DNA from: Parvibaculum sp.
GTDB lineage: Bacteria; Pseudomonadota; Alphaproteobacteria; Parvibaculales; Parvibaculaceae
Assembly (NCBI GenBank): GCA_002694985.1
Contig: NZNS01000006.1
Location: 418,663 to 482,662, forward strand
Length of the DNA stretch: 64,000 bases
Direction: 5' to 3'
Part shown: positions 46,850 through 56,700 of the stretch, piece after piece
Layout: each line of letters opens with the position of its first letter
How positions within the stretch are numbered: position 1 is the first letter of the stretch
Notes under the pieces: generated by a model
What the model was told of the DNA's origin: nothing
Databases searched by the model: none
Seen by the model: the letters and a program-made list of their open reading frames with translations, nothing else
Made by a program: the position numbers and the translations under genes

Positions 46850-47260
46850 TCACTGACGACGGTGGATCGTAAGCGCGATTTCATCCAGTTCAGCCTGCTC
46901 GACACGCATCGCTTCCTTGCGGACTTTGCGTTTGCGACTGCCTTCGAGAAGTTCGTATTTCTTGAGCTCACGAAACGCGCCCGCAAGCTCTTCTTTTGCC
47001 TCTTCCAGCTGACGTTCGATTCCGGCAATCGATTCGAGGATATTTTCACGGCGGCGGATAACAGACTTCGCGAACATCGGATAGGCGAAATGCGCAACGT
47101 CGGAAATACCGGCCTTGCGCTGTTCTACCTCAACCTGCGCTTCAAGATCGCGCTCACGTTGGTGAAACTCAGACAGCATGATCTCAAGCTCGGCAACCTT
47201 CCGGCGCTTTTCATCCACCTGGAATTTGTGGAGACGGATCAGGGATTCGCGGTTCCGCAT
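46850..47260 (-). CDS. fliJ: Flagellar export chaperone FliJ
   Basis: A 136-aa coiled-coil protein (heptads throughout; start [20 protein letters not shown]) with the C-terminal RRKVRKEAMRVEQAELDE segment. FliJ couples the FliI ATPase ring to FlhA. It overlaps the fliI stop by a base, forming fliI-fliJ on the minus strand. Confidence 0.88.
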   Translation of the reverse strand: MRNRESLIRLHKFQVDEKRRKVAELEIMLSEFHQRERDLEAQVEVEQRKAGISDVAHFAYPMFAKSVIRRRENILESIAGIERQLEEAKEELAGAFRELKKYELLEGSRKRKVRKEAMRVEQAELDEIALTIHRRQ

Positions 47261-48597
47261 TACTCAGTCCCCCCGGATATTGGCGAACCGTCGCCAAGTA
47301 TGTTCGCGAGCGCGGCATATCCCTCATCAAGCGTACATGATTCATTTTTGCGCTGCGCCAGGAAGGCATCAAGCGCGGGCTGATAGTGTATGGCTTCGTC
47401 GACCTGAGGGTCGGAACCTGGACGATAGGCCCCCAGCCGGATCAACTCTTCCATGTCGTCATAGGTCGCCATCAGTGTCCGGGCGCGGCGTATGAGGTCA
47501 TTTTCTTCCTGCGTATTGCAATCGGGCATGGTGCGGGAAATGGACTTCAAAACATTGACTGCGGGATAACGCCCGCGTTCGGCAATCGAACGTTCCATGA
47601 CGATGTGCCCATCCAGAATCGACCGCACAGCATCGGCCACGGGTTCATTGTGATCATCACCATCGACGAGAACGGTAAAAAGCCCTGTTATGCTGCTGCT
47701 CCCCGTCCCCGGTCCTGCACGTTCGAGCAGTTTAGGCAGCTCAGCGAAAACAGTCGGGGTGTAGCCCTTGCTCGTCGGCGGCTCGCCAGTCGAAAGGCCG
47801 ATCTCGCGTTGCGCGATCGCAAACCGCGTTACGCTATCCATCATGCAGAGCACATTCTTGTCGAGATCGCGGAAATATTCGGCAAGGCTCATGGTGAGGT
47901 AAGCGGCCTGGCGGCGCATCAGCGCCGGCTCGTCCGAGGTCGCAACCACGACCACCGAGCGCGCAAGACCTTCCGGTCCGAGGTCGTCCTCAATGAATTC
48001 CTGCACCTCGCGCCCGCGTTCGCCGATCAACCCGATCACGGAGATATCGCAGGCGGTATTCCGCGCGAGCATGGAAAGCAGAACCGACTTGCCGACGCCA
48101 GAGCCCGCGAAAATACCCATACGCTGGCCGCGGCAGCAGGTGGTGAATGTATTGAGAGCACGAACGCCAAGGTCAACCTTGCCCCTTACGCGCTGCCGCG
48201 TATGAGCCGCAGGCGGCATGTTTCGCAGGGGATAAGGTGTCGCCCCCTGCGCGATGGGCCCTTTACCATCGACAGGTACGCCCATGGCATTCACCACGCG
48301 GCCAAGCCATGCGTTGGAGGGATAGACATGGGGCTCTTCGGAAGACAAAACCGCCTTGCAGCCCACACCAATGCCCGAAAGAGCTCCGAACGGAAGGCAG
48401 AGCGCCCGATTGTCACGAAAGCCAACAACCTCGCAGGTCACTTCTTCTCCAGCGCGATTGGAAACGGCAAGTCTGCTCCCAACGCCCATGGCGTGAAGCG
48501 GCCCTGCGACCTCAACCATCAGCCCTTGAATGCTGACCACGCGCCCGTAATGCTTAACTTCGGCGAGCGCGCCTATTTCCGCCAACAATGCCTGCAC
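47260..48597 (-). CDS. fliI: Flagellum-specific ATPase FliI
   Basis: A 445-aa F1-beta-like ATPase powering flagellar export. The P-loop [10 protein letters not shown] and the Walker [13 protein letters not shown] are clear; the [21 protein letters not shown] segment is typical. ATG 48597 is used. It is divergent from ctrA, with the shared regulatory region between. Confidence 0.96.
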   Translation of the reverse strand: MQALLAEIGALAEVKHYGRVVSIQGLMVEVAGPLHAMGVGSRLAVSNRAGEEVTCEVVGFRDNRALCLPFGALSGIGVGCKAVLSSEEPHVYPSNAWLGRVVNAMGVPVDGKGPIAQGATPYPLRNMPPAAHTRQRVRGKVDLGVRALNTFTTCCRGQRMGIFAGSGVGKSVLLSMLARNTACDISVIGLIGERGREVQEFIEDDLGPEGLARSVVVVATSDEPALMRRQAAYLTMSLAEYFRDLDKNVLCMMDSVTRFAIAQREIGLSTGEPPTSKGYTPTVFAELPKLLERAGPGTGSSSITGLFTVLVDGDDHNEPVADAVRSILDGHIVMERSIAERGRYPAVNVLKSISRTMPDCNTQEENDLIRRARTLMATYDDMEELIRLGAYRPGSDPQVDEAIHYQPALDAFLAQRKNESCTLDEGYAALANILGDGSPISGGTE

Positions 48598-48938
48598 TGA
48601 CCCCGGGCCTCTCCTCGGCTATGAGGAACCGCATTCCTCTCTTTCAGATGAGATGCAGTTTGACGCGAAGACTTTAAGACGGCGTAAACCCTGAAATGAG
48701 GGAATACCCGCCAATCCGGATCAAGGTGGAACGGATAAATCGGGAGAATTAACCAGCCCCCGCGCTGTCTCATGAAAGGAAAAGTGAATCAGCTCAGGGA
48801 CTTAGAGAACGACCTGTAAATTTTTCTGAATTTTTTTCATTCCGATTAACCTTTGTTAACCAAATCGCCTTAAAGTCCGAACCATGGATTAACCAAACCA
48901 TCGGCGATCAATACTGAAGATCGCCGAGAGGGGGACCA
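48598..48938. other. Divergent fliI-ctrA regulatory region
   Basis: A 341-bp region. The part near ctrA (48820-48900) is AT-rich with CtrA-like boxes (see separate entry). The rest contains no gene. Confidence 0.6.
48846..48894 (+). promoter_or_regulatory. CtrA-like box cluster in the ctrA promoter
   Basis: TTAACC occurs three times (48846, 48856, 48889), with a further TTAA at 48870. Pairs are close to the TTAA-N7-TTAA consensus (TTAA-N6-TTAA at 48846-48859), 45-90 bases before the ctrA start. Autoregulation of ctrA is known in Caulobacter; the same is inferred here. Confidence 0.55.
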
Positions 48939-49646
48939 ATGAGAGTTCTGCTCATCGAAGACGACAGCGCGACCGCGCAGAGCATCGAACTGATGCTCAA
49001 GTCGGATGGTTTCAATGTGTACACCACCGACCTCGGTGAAGAAGGGGTCGATCTCGGCAAGCTTTATGATTACGACATCATTCTGCTCGACCTGAACCTG
49101 CCGGACATGAGCGGTTACGACGTTCTGAAGCAGCTTCGCGTGGGCAAGATCACCACCCCCATCCTCATTCTCTCCGGCCTGGCCGGCATCGAGAACAAGG
49201 TTCGCGGGCTGGGTTTCGGTGCCGACGATTATATGACGAAGCCATTCCACAAGGACGAGCTCGTCGCCCGCATCCACGCGGTTGTCCGCCGTTCGAAAGG
49301 CCACTCCCAATCGGTCATCAACACGGGCAAGCTCACCGTCAATCTCGACACCAAGACAGTCGAGGTGGAAGGCAACCGTGTGCATCTGACGGGCAAGGAA
49401 TACCAGATGCTGGAGCTCCTCTCGCTCCGCAAGGGTACGACGCTCACCAAGGAGATGTTTCTGAATCATCTCTATGGCGGCATGGACGAGCCCGAACTCA
49501 AGATCATCGACGTCTTCATTTGCAAGCTGCGCAAGAAGCTCGCGGCATCGACAGGCGGCGACCACTATATCGAAACGGTCTGGGGCCGAGGTTATGTCCT
49601 GCGCGACCCGTCTGAAGGCAGCATGCCTGCAAAGGCTTCCGCCTGA
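48939..49646 (+). CDS. ctrA: Cell-cycle response regulator CtrA
   Basis: A 235-aa OmpR-type regulator. The receiver domain has the phospho-acceptor D51 ([13 protein letters not shown]) and [33 protein letters not shown]. The C-terminal winged helix is [30 protein letters not shown]. It is almost identical in layout to Caulobacter CtrA. It controls replication, division and flagellar genes, with SciP and ChpT encoded nearby. It ends in a strong terminator. Confidence 0.97.
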   Translation: MRVLLIEDDSATAQSIELMLKSDGFNVYTTDLGEEGVDLGKLYDYDIILLDLNLPDMSGYDVLKQLRVGKITTPILILSGLAGIENKVRGLGFGADDYMTKPFHKDELVARIHAVVRRSKGHSQSVINTGKLTVNLDTKTVEVEGNRVHLTGKEYQMLELLSLRKGTTLTKEMFLNHLYGGMDEPELKIIDVFICKLRKKLAASTGGDHYIETVWGRGYVLRDPSEGSMPAKASA

Positions 49647-49670
49647 CCGTCCTGACGGAAACGAAATGCA

Positions 49671-49698
49671 AAAGGGCACCCCGGCGGGTGCCCTTTTT
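49671..49698 (+). terminator. Rho-independent terminator between ctrA and chpT
   Basis: A stem AAAGGGCACC/GGTGCCCTTT with a short loop and a following T5 tract. It can work in both directions between the converging genes. Confidence 0.9.
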
Positions 49699-49727
49699 CA
49701 TTCGCTGCACGGACAATATTCCCGGCG

Positions 49728-50390
49728 TCAGACGTCTGCCCCGCCATCGGCAAAAAGCGCCTCGATTACGAAATTCTCGCCTTCCATGCGCGCGTCGATA
49801 GAAAGGCCAAGAGAGCGCGCGACAAGACCCGTAAAATAAGGCTGCGCGGCGCGGGCATCGAGAAACCTGTCGGGATCGCGCCCCGCGAGGAATTTTGCCG
49901 CCTCCTCCGGCACGCGAGCGGCCTGTCCTGTCGAACGAACCCGAAGCGTCGGTTTCGCCATATCGCCATCCACCGTCACGACGACATCCCCGCCCCGCGG
50001 AATAGCGGCCACGCCGATCAGGATCATGTTGAGAAGAAGCTTTACATAATCTTTGCCGATATTGGCGGCGGGCGCTTCCCATGAAAGCGTCGCCCGTTCC
50101 CCCATCATCAACCCTTCAGCGACGGATTTCGCATCCTGGAGGTCAAGTTCCGCTCCCGCCGACCCCGCAGCACCGAAACAGAGACGAGCGAACTGAAGCT
50201 TCGCGGAAGCCTGTGCGGCGCTCTTGGTGATGAGCTCCATTGCATGAGCCTTCATCTCCGGATCTTCTTCATCCGCGAGCACCTCAAGCCCGTTCGTGAT
50301 CGCACCCACGGGACTGATCACGTCGTGGCAAACGCGGCTGCACATCAAAGCAGCGAGCTCCAAAGCGGAGACGTCGGTGGTTTCCGTCAT
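49728..50390 (-). CDS. chpT: Histidine phosphotransferase ChpT
   Basis: A 220-aa protein of DHp plus CA-like fold that passes phosphate from CckA to CtrA. The phospho-acceptor is H22 in CSRVCHDVISPVGAI. The C-terminal domain lacks an intact ATP-binding motif, as expected for ChpT. It converges on ctrA, so donor and acceptor of the relay are adjacent. Confidence 0.9.
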   Translation of the reverse strand: MTETTDVSALELAALMCSRVCHDVISPVGAITNGLEVLADEEDPEMKAHAMELITKSAAQASAKLQFARLCFGAAGSAGAELDLQDAKSVAEGLMMGERATLSWEAPAANIGKDYVKLLLNMILIGVAAIPRGGDVVVTVDGDMAKPTLRVRSTGQAARVPEEAAKFLAGRDPDRFLDARAAQPYFTGLVARSLGLSIDARMEGENFVIEALFADGGADV

Positions 50391-50534
50391 ATCGATTTGC
50401 CCCAGAACCCCTAAAAGCCTAGAAAGCCTGATACCATCGTGCCGCCGTCAACGCCAGCCCTGGCGGCCCTAAACGCCATTTCCGGGGCGCGTTCCAGCGC
50501 CATCTGCCCGGCCAGACCACCCAGGGGACGAGAT

Positions 50535-51347
50535 TTGACGAGCCTGATTTCCGACCGAGCTACCCTCACCGAAGAGTTGCGGAAAATCGCTATCCGTGCG
50601 GGCGCAGCCATCATGGATCATTATCACTCGGAATTCGAGGTGATCCATAAGGAAGACAAGAGTCCGGTCACAGCTGCCGACAAGGACGCTGAAGCACTTA
50701 TTCTCGACAGCCTGCGGAAATTCGTTCCGGATATTCCGGTGGTCTCCGAAGAAGCAGCCGCCGACGGCCATATTCCCGAAATCGGCCACAGCTTCTTCCT
50801 TGTCGATCCGCTCGACGGCACCAAGGAGTTTGTCAACAAGAACGGAGAGTTCACGGTCAATATTGCACTTATTGAAGACCGTGTGCCTGTGGCTGGTGTC
50901 GTTTATGCACCCGCCAAGGACAGGATGTTCTTCGGCTACGGTCCAGGGAAAGCGTTTGAGCAAACCGTGACACCAAACCCGGATGGCGCGGAAGGAGCGA
51001 ACCAGCCAACGCCTATTGCCGCGCGCAATCCGAGCGAAGACGGCCTTGTTGTCATCGCCAGCCGCACCCACCGCGACACGAAGACCGATGAATATCTGAA
51101 TCTCTACAAGGTGAAGGAATTTCTTGCCGCCGGATCGTCGTTGAAGTTCTGCCTGATCGCGGCGGGCGAAGCCGATCTCTATCCCCGCCACGGCCGTACC
51201 ATGGAGTGGGACACAGCCGCAGGACACGCGGTCCTGCTCTCGGCAGGCGGCAGCGTCACCCAGCTCGACGGCACACCCCTTCTCTATGGAAAAACCGAGC
51301 GCGGCCTCGACAATCCCTTTTTCGTGGCACGCGGCGCCCTCGCCTGA
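50535..51347 (+). CDS. cysQ: 3'(2'),5'-bisphosphate nucleotidase CysQ
   Basis: A 270-aa inositol-monophosphatase-fold enzyme hydrolysing 3'-phosphoadenosine 5'-phosphate from sulfate assimilation. Metal-site motifs: VVSEEA, VDPLDGTKEF, and EWDTAAGHAVLLSAGG. The frame is open to 50439, but the first residues conserved with the family begin near the TTG 50535, which follows GGGACGAGA; a start at 50439 would add 32 residues. Confidence 0.88.
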   Translation: MTSLISDRATLTEELRKIAIRAGAAIMDHYHSEFEVIHKEDKSPVTAADKDAEALILDSLRKFVPDIPVVSEEAAADGHIPEIGHSFFLVDPLDGTKEFVNKNGEFTVNIALIEDRVPVAGVVYAPAKDRMFFGYGPGKAFEQTVTPNPDGAEGANQPTPIAARNPSEDGLVVIASRTHRDTKTDEYLNLYKVKEFLAAGSSLKFCLIAAGEADLYPRHGRTMEWDTAAGHAVLLSAGGSVTQLDGTPLLYGKTERGLDNPFFVARGALA

Positions 51348-51658
51348 CGTAAAGCACCAGGAAAACAGAATCTCCCGGGCCCCGGACCGGATTTCCATCC
51401 GGTCCGGGCCTGGTGCTGTCGAGGCCGTCGGAAAAGGCAAGCTGGCCGGCGCAAGCCGCGAATGGCCCCCCGACCGTCGAGGGCTCGCGCCGGCCCCGCC
51501 ATGCGATACGCGCTACTGGCGGAAGTGCTTACACAGACAAAATTGCAAGCACCATGCCGCCACCCCGCGCCATGTTCAGGCGCGATTGCGCTTCATTTGG
51601 GGATTTGTTCTGCCTCAAATCGCGAGGGCAATGCCGAGCGTGCCAAAACAGGACGAGT
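51348..51658. other. Intergenic region after cysQ
   Basis: 311 bases without a credible gene. There is a strong G+C hairpin at 51378-51410 (GGCCCCGGACCGGAT against ATCCGGTCCGGGCC, one bulge), likely a cysQ transcript end without a T-tract. Confidence 0.45.
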
Positions 51659-52009
51659 TCAGGGCTTTTTTATCCACTGACCGGGGCTTTTCTCGACATA
51701 CTGCCCAGAAGGCGTCTTCGAGATGAGCTTCTCCGCGGCGAGCTTTTCCACGGCATTCAGCGTCGCGCCCGCCGTCTTGTTGGCAATCGCCTGATAGGAG
51801 GCCCGGCGGCGCAGATTGATATCATCCACCATCTTCTTGAGAGCGGGGCTTGGCGTCGTCGTAACCAGGCCGACATAACCGTTGAGCTTTTCGCCAACCA
51901 GCCCCTGAGCCTTGGCCGAATCGAGGTCGGCCGCGAAGCTTGCCCCCGCGAAGACCAGAGAGAACAGCAGCGCGAAAAGCGGCAGGGCGGATTTCATGAT
52001 TGGGCGCAT
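51659..52009 (-). CDS. ydbL: YdbL family (DUF1318) periplasmic protein
   Basis: A 116-aa exported protein, with a signal peptide ending near FAGASFAADL and a conserved LVGEKLNGYVGLVTTT...VNLRRRASYQAIA-like core. Third gene of ydbH-ynbE-ydbL. YdbH and YnbE form an envelope bridge in E. coli; YdbL is thought to modulate it. Confidence 0.88.
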   Translation of the reverse strand: MRPIMKSALPLFALLFSLVFAGASFAADLDSAKAQGLVGEKLNGYVGLVTTTPSPALKKMVDDINLRRRASYQAIANKTAGATLNAVEKLAAEKLISKTPSGQYVEKSPGQWIKKP

Positions 52010-52023
52010 ATCTCGTGTCTTCC

Positions 52024-52254
52024 TCAGAACAGATCCGGGTTTTCGGCAAGCAGATCATCGAGATCGCGGTCGACCTTAACGCGGACTTCCTGCTCGATCT
52101 TGACGTTGAGATTGATCTCGATGGGTTTGTCCGGCGCTTCGACCTTTACGGTTGGATTACACGCAGCAAGCAGGAGCGCGCCTCCAACCATGCCCAGAGG
52201 CGCATATCGGGAGAAAGTGAAGTGCATTCGGTGCATCAGGTGCTGCAAGCTCAC
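52024..52254 (-). CDS. ynbE: YnbE family lipoprotein
   Basis: A 76-aa outer-membrane lipoprotein, with lipobox LLAAC and then the motif DKPIEINLNVKIEQEVRVKVDRDLDDLL. In E. coli YnbE extends the beta-strand bridge of YdbH. It overlaps the ydbH end by 4 bases and precedes ydbL. Confidence 0.9.
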   Translation of the reverse strand: MSLQHLMHRMHFTFSRYAPLGMVGGALLLAACNPTVKVEAPDKPIEINLNVKIEQEVRVKVDRDLDDLLAENPDLF

Positions 52255-54341
52255 GGTTCCGTCTTGTTGGCGGGCGGCTGAAGCGCCCCTTTTGATTGCT
52301 CTTTGATGAGTTCGAGCGGCCGGAAACCAACGGTACCATGCCGCAGCAGGTCTGCAAGCGATCCCTCCAATGTCACATTGAGGGCGAAGGGATAACCGTC
52401 ATAGAGATCGGGATTGGCGCCCTTGAGGGAAAGCCGAAGCGCGAGGTTGCCATTCGCATTGCCGGAAAGGCCGCCCGCAAGTTCAGTATAGTGGAAATTC
52501 TGCAGAGCATCGGTGAGAAGCTTCGTCTGCTCCGTTGCGGCAGCATCCGCCGCCTCGCCGCGATAAACGATGATGCCCTGGTCTTCGGCCGCGATATTCC
52601 CGTCCATCAGGATCGGATCCCCATCCTTCATCGCGACCGGCACCTGCCCGTTGATGTGCCCGGTTACCTGGAGGCCCGGCACATCTGCAAGGGCAACCAG
52701 CACCGCAAGGTCGACATCCTTCACTGTCAAAAGAAACTCGGCATTGTCGGCATTGACCGCCGTGCTCGACGATACGAGCGTCAGCTTGCCATCCGCGAAA
52801 GGCCAGCTTGCATCGACGATACGCAGCCCTGTCCGGTCCAGTTCGAAGGCCACCGTCCCATCCCGCAGAGGAATCCCCGCCTCCAGCGTCGCGACTTTCA
52901 ATGTCTGCACGCCTTTTGTTTGCGGCGGCAAGAGACTTGAGAGCGTAACCGTGCCGTTCACGTCTTCAACCGTGGCAGCCGAAGCAACAAAACCGACCTT
53001 GTCGAACTTCGCTTCGGCAGAACTCGAGAAGCTCCCGTCCTTCATGTCGGCACGCGCGCTATAGGCAAGATTGCCGCTCATGCGCGCGACCTTTCCCTTG
53101 AGGTAAGGCAACAATGTCTGCAACTCGAGTTTGCCCGGCGTGAAGGTGAGACTGCCATTGGCGCGCGCTTGTCCCCGCCCTGCCCCGATATCGTAACTTG
53201 CAGTGATATTGGCAAGCCGTGCACCGAAAACCGACGGCAGGGCGCTGCGCAGAACAAGATCGGCGGAGAGAGAACCCTGAGTGTAATCGACAGGCCCATC
53301 GACCAGAACAGGCGCAAAACGCAACGGCTCTGAGGTATCGCGCAACTGCAAGCTGCGAAGCGATACACGCAAAGGTTTCAGTACATTGCCCTCAAGCCCG
53401 CCCGCCGCATCGACCTTGCCGCTAAAGGAAAAAGAACCGGCTGCCGTCTGGCTCAGACTGAAATCGTCGAGATCCGCTTCCGCCGTGAGAGAAATGTTCT
53501 GCTCCTGCATTTCCGCGACCATCCGGTAGGCAACACCGCCACCAAGGTCGAGATAAAGAGAACTGAGCGCAGGCGCGAGCGACGCGAGCGTGAGTCCATT
53601 GCGCGCAAAGGAAAGCGCTCCTTCCGCCACGGCCCTGCCGCTGCGCATCTCGCCGTCATAACTGCCCTCCGCTTCGAAGAGCGGAACAGGCTCTGCCTGC
53701 CCGGCCGCGCTCGCCACAGAGGCCGTAAAACCGAGCTTGCGGCCATCAACACGCAGCAGACCATTTGCAAGGAGCGGCGCAAAGCGGGGTTCAGCCGCGG
53801 CATCGGCGATGTCCAGCGCACCCGACGAAACGACAATCGCTTCACCTTCGGGCGCAACGGATGCAGGCCCTGAAAAAGCAAAAACGCCATAGGGCGTCGT
53901 TGCCAGTATCTCGGCATCGTCCACGACAACGGACGGCAGATTGAGCTTGCTGCCCCCCTCGCCTTGAAGCAGAGGGTCGAGCGCGCCGAGCGAAAGCCCG
54001 TCCTTGGTAAAAAGAATGCGAAGCCTGGCTTCGTCGACGTTCACGGAACGGACTTTGCCTGACAGGAGTTCGCCGAGTGAGTAATTCACGGTGACGCCTG
54101 CCGCCGTGGCATCTGGGGCCGCAGAATCACCAATCGAGATATCGGACAGAGAAATACTCCGGAGACCAATGAATCCGACATTGAAGGAAACAGGCGTAAT
54201 GCCGCGATCGGCAAGGGCCTGCCCGATAACCCTCTCGGCAAGCGCCACCCGCTGCGCCCAGAGCCAGCCGAGCCCCAAAGCCAACGCAAGAAAAAGGACT
54301 GCCGCCACAAGAGCAAGGCGCACCTTCCACGACTTCAACAT
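52251..54341 (-). CDS. ydbH: AsmA-like intermembrane protein YdbH
   Basis: A 696-aa protein with one N-terminal transmembrane helix (about residues 8-28) and a long beta-rich periplasmic region of the YdbH type, ending LELIKEQSKGALQPPANKTEP. YdbH is one of three AsmA-like proteins carrying phospholipids between membranes in E. coli. First gene of the operon. Confidence 0.85.
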   Translation of the reverse strand: MLKSWKVRLALVAAVLFLALALGLGWLWAQRVALAERVIGQALADRGITPVSFNVGFIGLRSISLSDISIGDSAAPDATAAGVTVNYSLGELLSGKVRSVNVDEARLRILFTKDGLSLGALDPLLQGEGGSKLNLPSVVVDDAEILATTPYGVFAFSGPASVAPEGEAIVVSSGALDIADAAAEPRFAPLLANGLLRVDGRKLGFTASVASAAGQAEPVPLFEAEGSYDGEMRSGRAVAEGALSFARNGLTLASLAPALSSLYLDLGGGVAYRMVAEMQEQNISLTAEADLDDFSLSQTAAGSFSFSGKVDAAGGLEGNVLKPLRVSLRSLQLRDTSEPLRFAPVLVDGPVDYTQGSLSADLVLRSALPSVFGARLANITASYDIGAGRGQARANGSLTFTPGKLELQTLLPYLKGKVARMSGNLAYSARADMKDGSFSSSAEAKFDKVGFVASAATVEDVNGTVTLSSLLPPQTKGVQTLKVATLEAGIPLRDGTVAFELDRTGLRIVDASWPFADGKLTLVSSSTAVNADNAEFLLTVKDVDLAVLVALADVPGLQVTGHINGQVPVAMKDGDPILMDGNIAAEDQGIIVYRGEAADAAATEQTKLLTDALQNFHYTELAGGLSGNANGNLALRLSLKGANPDLYDGYPFALNVTLEGSLADLLRHGTVGFRPLELIKEQSKGALQPPANKTEP

Positions 54342-54512
54342 CCGGCCTCGCTCAATATTCCGGCCCTCTGGGCAAGCGGTTTACGGTCACCGTTTCGCCA
54401 TGCTGCGTGGACAATATCCCCGGGCCCTCGAATCCGATGATTCTTCGATAGAGTTTGCATCAATTGGCGGCGATTCGATGGCGATAGACATGACACGAAA
54501 GAGGAACGGCAG

Positions 54513-55157
54513 ATGATCGACACAGCCAACCCGGCGCAGCGGCAGCATGGACCCCACCAAAAGCCACGAAATGGCCTTTTCGCACTCGTCTTTTCGGCGG
54601 GCCTTCTCGCGGGCGCTGTTGCTCTTTTCCTGATGCCGGCGGCCGCCTTCGCACAAACGCAGGACCAGTCTTCCGACACCTACAAGGAAGACGAGATCGT
54701 CAAGGAAGCAGGCGACTTTTTCGGCGCGGTTTCCAAAGGGCTGGCCGACGCGGTCCATGATGTGTTCGAGAATTATGGCGAGCCCAATGCCTATATCAAG
54801 GGCGAGGAAGCGAGCGGCGCTTTCGTAATTGGCCTGCGCTATGGCCAAGGCGACCTTGTGATGAAGAGCGGCACACGCCGCAAGGTTTTCTGGCAGGGCC
54901 CGAGTGCCGGGTGGGATTTCGGCGGTAACGCCGTGAAGGTCTTCACGCTGGTCTACAACCTGCCGGACGGGGACACGATTTATCAGCGCTTTCCCGGCGT
55001 CGAGGGCAGCGCCTATCTCGTGGGCGGCATCGGTCTCAACTACCAGCAACGCGACGATATCGTGCTCGCCCCGATGCGCTCCGGCGTAGGGCTGCGGCTC
55101 GGCGCTTCCGTGGGCTATCTGAAATATACGAAATCGCGCGAATGGCTGCCCTTCTGA
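54513..55157 (+). CDS. eipA: EipA-like DUF1134 envelope protein
   Basis: A 214-aa exported protein, with a hydrophobic signal (about residues 20-48, cleavage after AAAFA) and the DUF1134 core KGEEASGAFVIGLRYGQG...WQGPSAGWDFGGNAVKVFTLVYNLP. EipA of Brucella has this domain and affects cell-envelope integrity. It ends in its own terminator (55170-55215). Confidence 0.88.
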   Translation: MIDTANPAQRQHGPHQKPRNGLFALVFSAGLLAGAVALFLMPAAAFAQTQDQSSDTYKEDEIVKEAGDFFGAVSKGLADAVHDVFENYGEPNAYIKGEEASGAFVIGLRYGQGDLVMKSGTRRKVFWQGPSAGWDFGGNAVKVFTLVYNLPDGDTIYQRFPGVEGSAYLVGGIGLNYQQRDDIVLAPMRSGVGLRLGASVGYLKYTKSREWLPF

Positions 55158-55169
55158 CTGCCTGAACGG

Positions 55170-55215
55170 GCTCTCTCCCGCTGCCTCACACAAGGTGGAA
55201 GGGAGAGAGCTTTTC
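55170..55215 (+). terminator. Rho-independent terminator of eipA
   Basis: A stem GCTCTCTCCC/GGGAGAGAGC with a 21-base loop, followed by TTTTC. Confidence 0.7.
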
Positions 55216-55273
55216 TGGCAGTCTGTGGCCGTTTCGGGGATGAGCCCCGGAGACAAGCAATGCGAGGAAACCC

Positions 55274-56098
55274 ATGAATGAGAGCCTGATGCTGATTGCG
55301 CTTGGCTTCCTGCTCGCAACGCTTTTCGGGCTCATCAGCGCGCAGTTCATCTGGCGCCGGGCGGTCACAGTCACGCTTCGGAAAATGAACAGCGGAGAAA
55401 CCGGGGCGGCAGAGGTACCGCAAGAACAGGCACATGACTGGCAGGCGGAACTCGACGCACTCGCAGCGCGCCACCAGGACGAAATGGCACCGCTCAAGGC
55501 GGAGATCGGCAATCTGAAAGCAGAAAGCGCGAGGCTCGCCGCTGCGAATGAAACGCTGACCCGTGAAAAAGCGCAGATATCCGCCGAATCCGAAAGGCTG
55601 AAAAGCGAAGTGGAACGCCTGAAGACAGGCGTCGCGACGCTGCGCGAAGAGATCGAAAACGCTGCTGCCGAAACCGAAAAACATGCGGCGAGCATCGCCA
55701 CCGCGCAACGCGAGTTGAGCGGGCTGGAACAGGCGCTGAGCAAAGAGGCAAAACATTACGAGACGGCGCGCGAGAAGCTCGCGGCACTCGACGCGCCTCC
55801 GCTCCCACCCATGCCTGCGCCTGCTGAAGCGGGCCTCGCCCCTGCTCCCGAAAGCGAACAGAAAGATGAGCCACAACAAGCACTTGAGCCCTACACCGCC
55901 GCCGAACAGGATGCCGATGCGCGCACCCTGGCCGAGGTGAAGGCCTCACTTCTCGCCGAACTCGACATCCCTCGCGACACCGCCACGGCGGCGTCCGAAG
56001 ACGAAGACGAAGACGCTCCGCCGCTGGAAGACCCGCGCAACGCAGGCCCGAGCCTTGCCGAACGCATCCGGGCGCTGGAAGCGGGCGTTGCCCACTGA
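55274..56098 (+). CDS. Membrane-anchored coiled-coil protein of unknown function
   Basis: A 274-aa protein. One N-terminal transmembrane helix (residues 5-26) is followed by a long coiled coil (about 60-180; Leu/Ala/Glu heptads such as LKSEVERLKTGVATLREEIE), then a Pro/Ala/Asp-rich tail with acidic EDEDEDAPP. No family assigned; the architecture suggests a structural or tethering role in the periplasm or at the inner membrane. Confidence 0.65.
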   Translation: MNESLMLIALGFLLATLFGLISAQFIWRRAVTVTLRKMNSGETGAAEVPQEQAHDWQAELDALAARHQDEMAPLKAEIGNLKAESARLAAANETLTREKAQISAESERLKSEVERLKTGVATLREEIENAAAETEKHAASIATAQRELSGLEQALSKEAKHYETAREKLAALDAPPLPPMPAPAEAGLAPAPESEQKDEPQQALEPYTAAEQDADARTLAEVKASLLAELDIPRDTATAASEDEDEDAPPLEDPRNAGPSLAERIRALEAGVAH

Positions 56099-56185
56099 GG
56101 GAGGCCAACCAACCTCTTCTTTTATTTGCCGGAATCACTCCGAACTGCTTTCCTTGACGCGACCAACGCATGAGGGAGATTCGTC

Positions 56186-56596
56186 ATGACGCCTTTCGCC
56201 TATCCGCTGACCGGACTGGTCACGCTGATCGCGCTTGCGGTCTATTTCTGGATGGCCTTCAAGGTCGGTAAGGCACGGGGATCATTCGGGATTCCAGCGC
56301 CACGCATGGACGGGCCGGACGACTTCCTTCGTGTCCTGCGCGTTCAGGGGAACACGACCGAGGCGCTGATCCTCTTCCTCCCCGCGCTCTGGCTCTTCGC
56401 ACTGACCATCGGCGACATCTGGGCGGCGGCCGTGGGCCTGATTTTCCCAATAGGCAGAGTGGTTTACGCGCGCGGCTACTATGCGGAGGCGCTGAAGCGC
56501 TCAACCGGCTTCACGATCGGACTGCTGTCCATCGTGGTGCTCTGGCTGGGCGCGGCAATCGCCCTCGCGATGCAGGCCATTACCGCCTACATCTGA
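56186..56596 (+). CDS. MAPEG-domain membrane protein
   Basis: A 136-aa four-helix membrane protein. The MAPEG signature (RVQGNTTEALILFLPALWL and GRVVYARGYYAEALKRSTGF) is present. Bacterial members are glutathione-linked transferases of unclear substrate. Confidence 0.88.
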   Translation: MTPFAYPLTGLVTLIALAVYFWMAFKVGKARGSFGIPAPRMDGPDDFLRVLRVQGNTTEALILFLPALWLFALTIGDIWAAAVGLIFPIGRVVYARGYYAEALKRSTGFTIGLLSIVVLWLGAAIALAMQAITAYI

Positions 56597-56625
56597 CGCC
56601 AAGTATCTGGTTTTATTGGAGGAAT

Positions 56626-56700
56626 TGGTATCCCCTAGGGGAATCGAACCCCTGTTTTCGCCGTGAGAGGGCGATGTCCTGACCGCTAGACGAAGGGGAC
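56626..56700 (-). tRNA. tRNA-Glu (CUC anticodon)
   Basis: A 75-nt cloverleaf on the minus strand. The acceptor is GTCCCCT/AGGGGAT with encoded CCA; the D-arm begins TCGTCTAGCGG; the anticodon loop is CTCTCAC with anticodon CTC; the T-arm is GGGGTTCGATTCCCC. Confidence 0.93.
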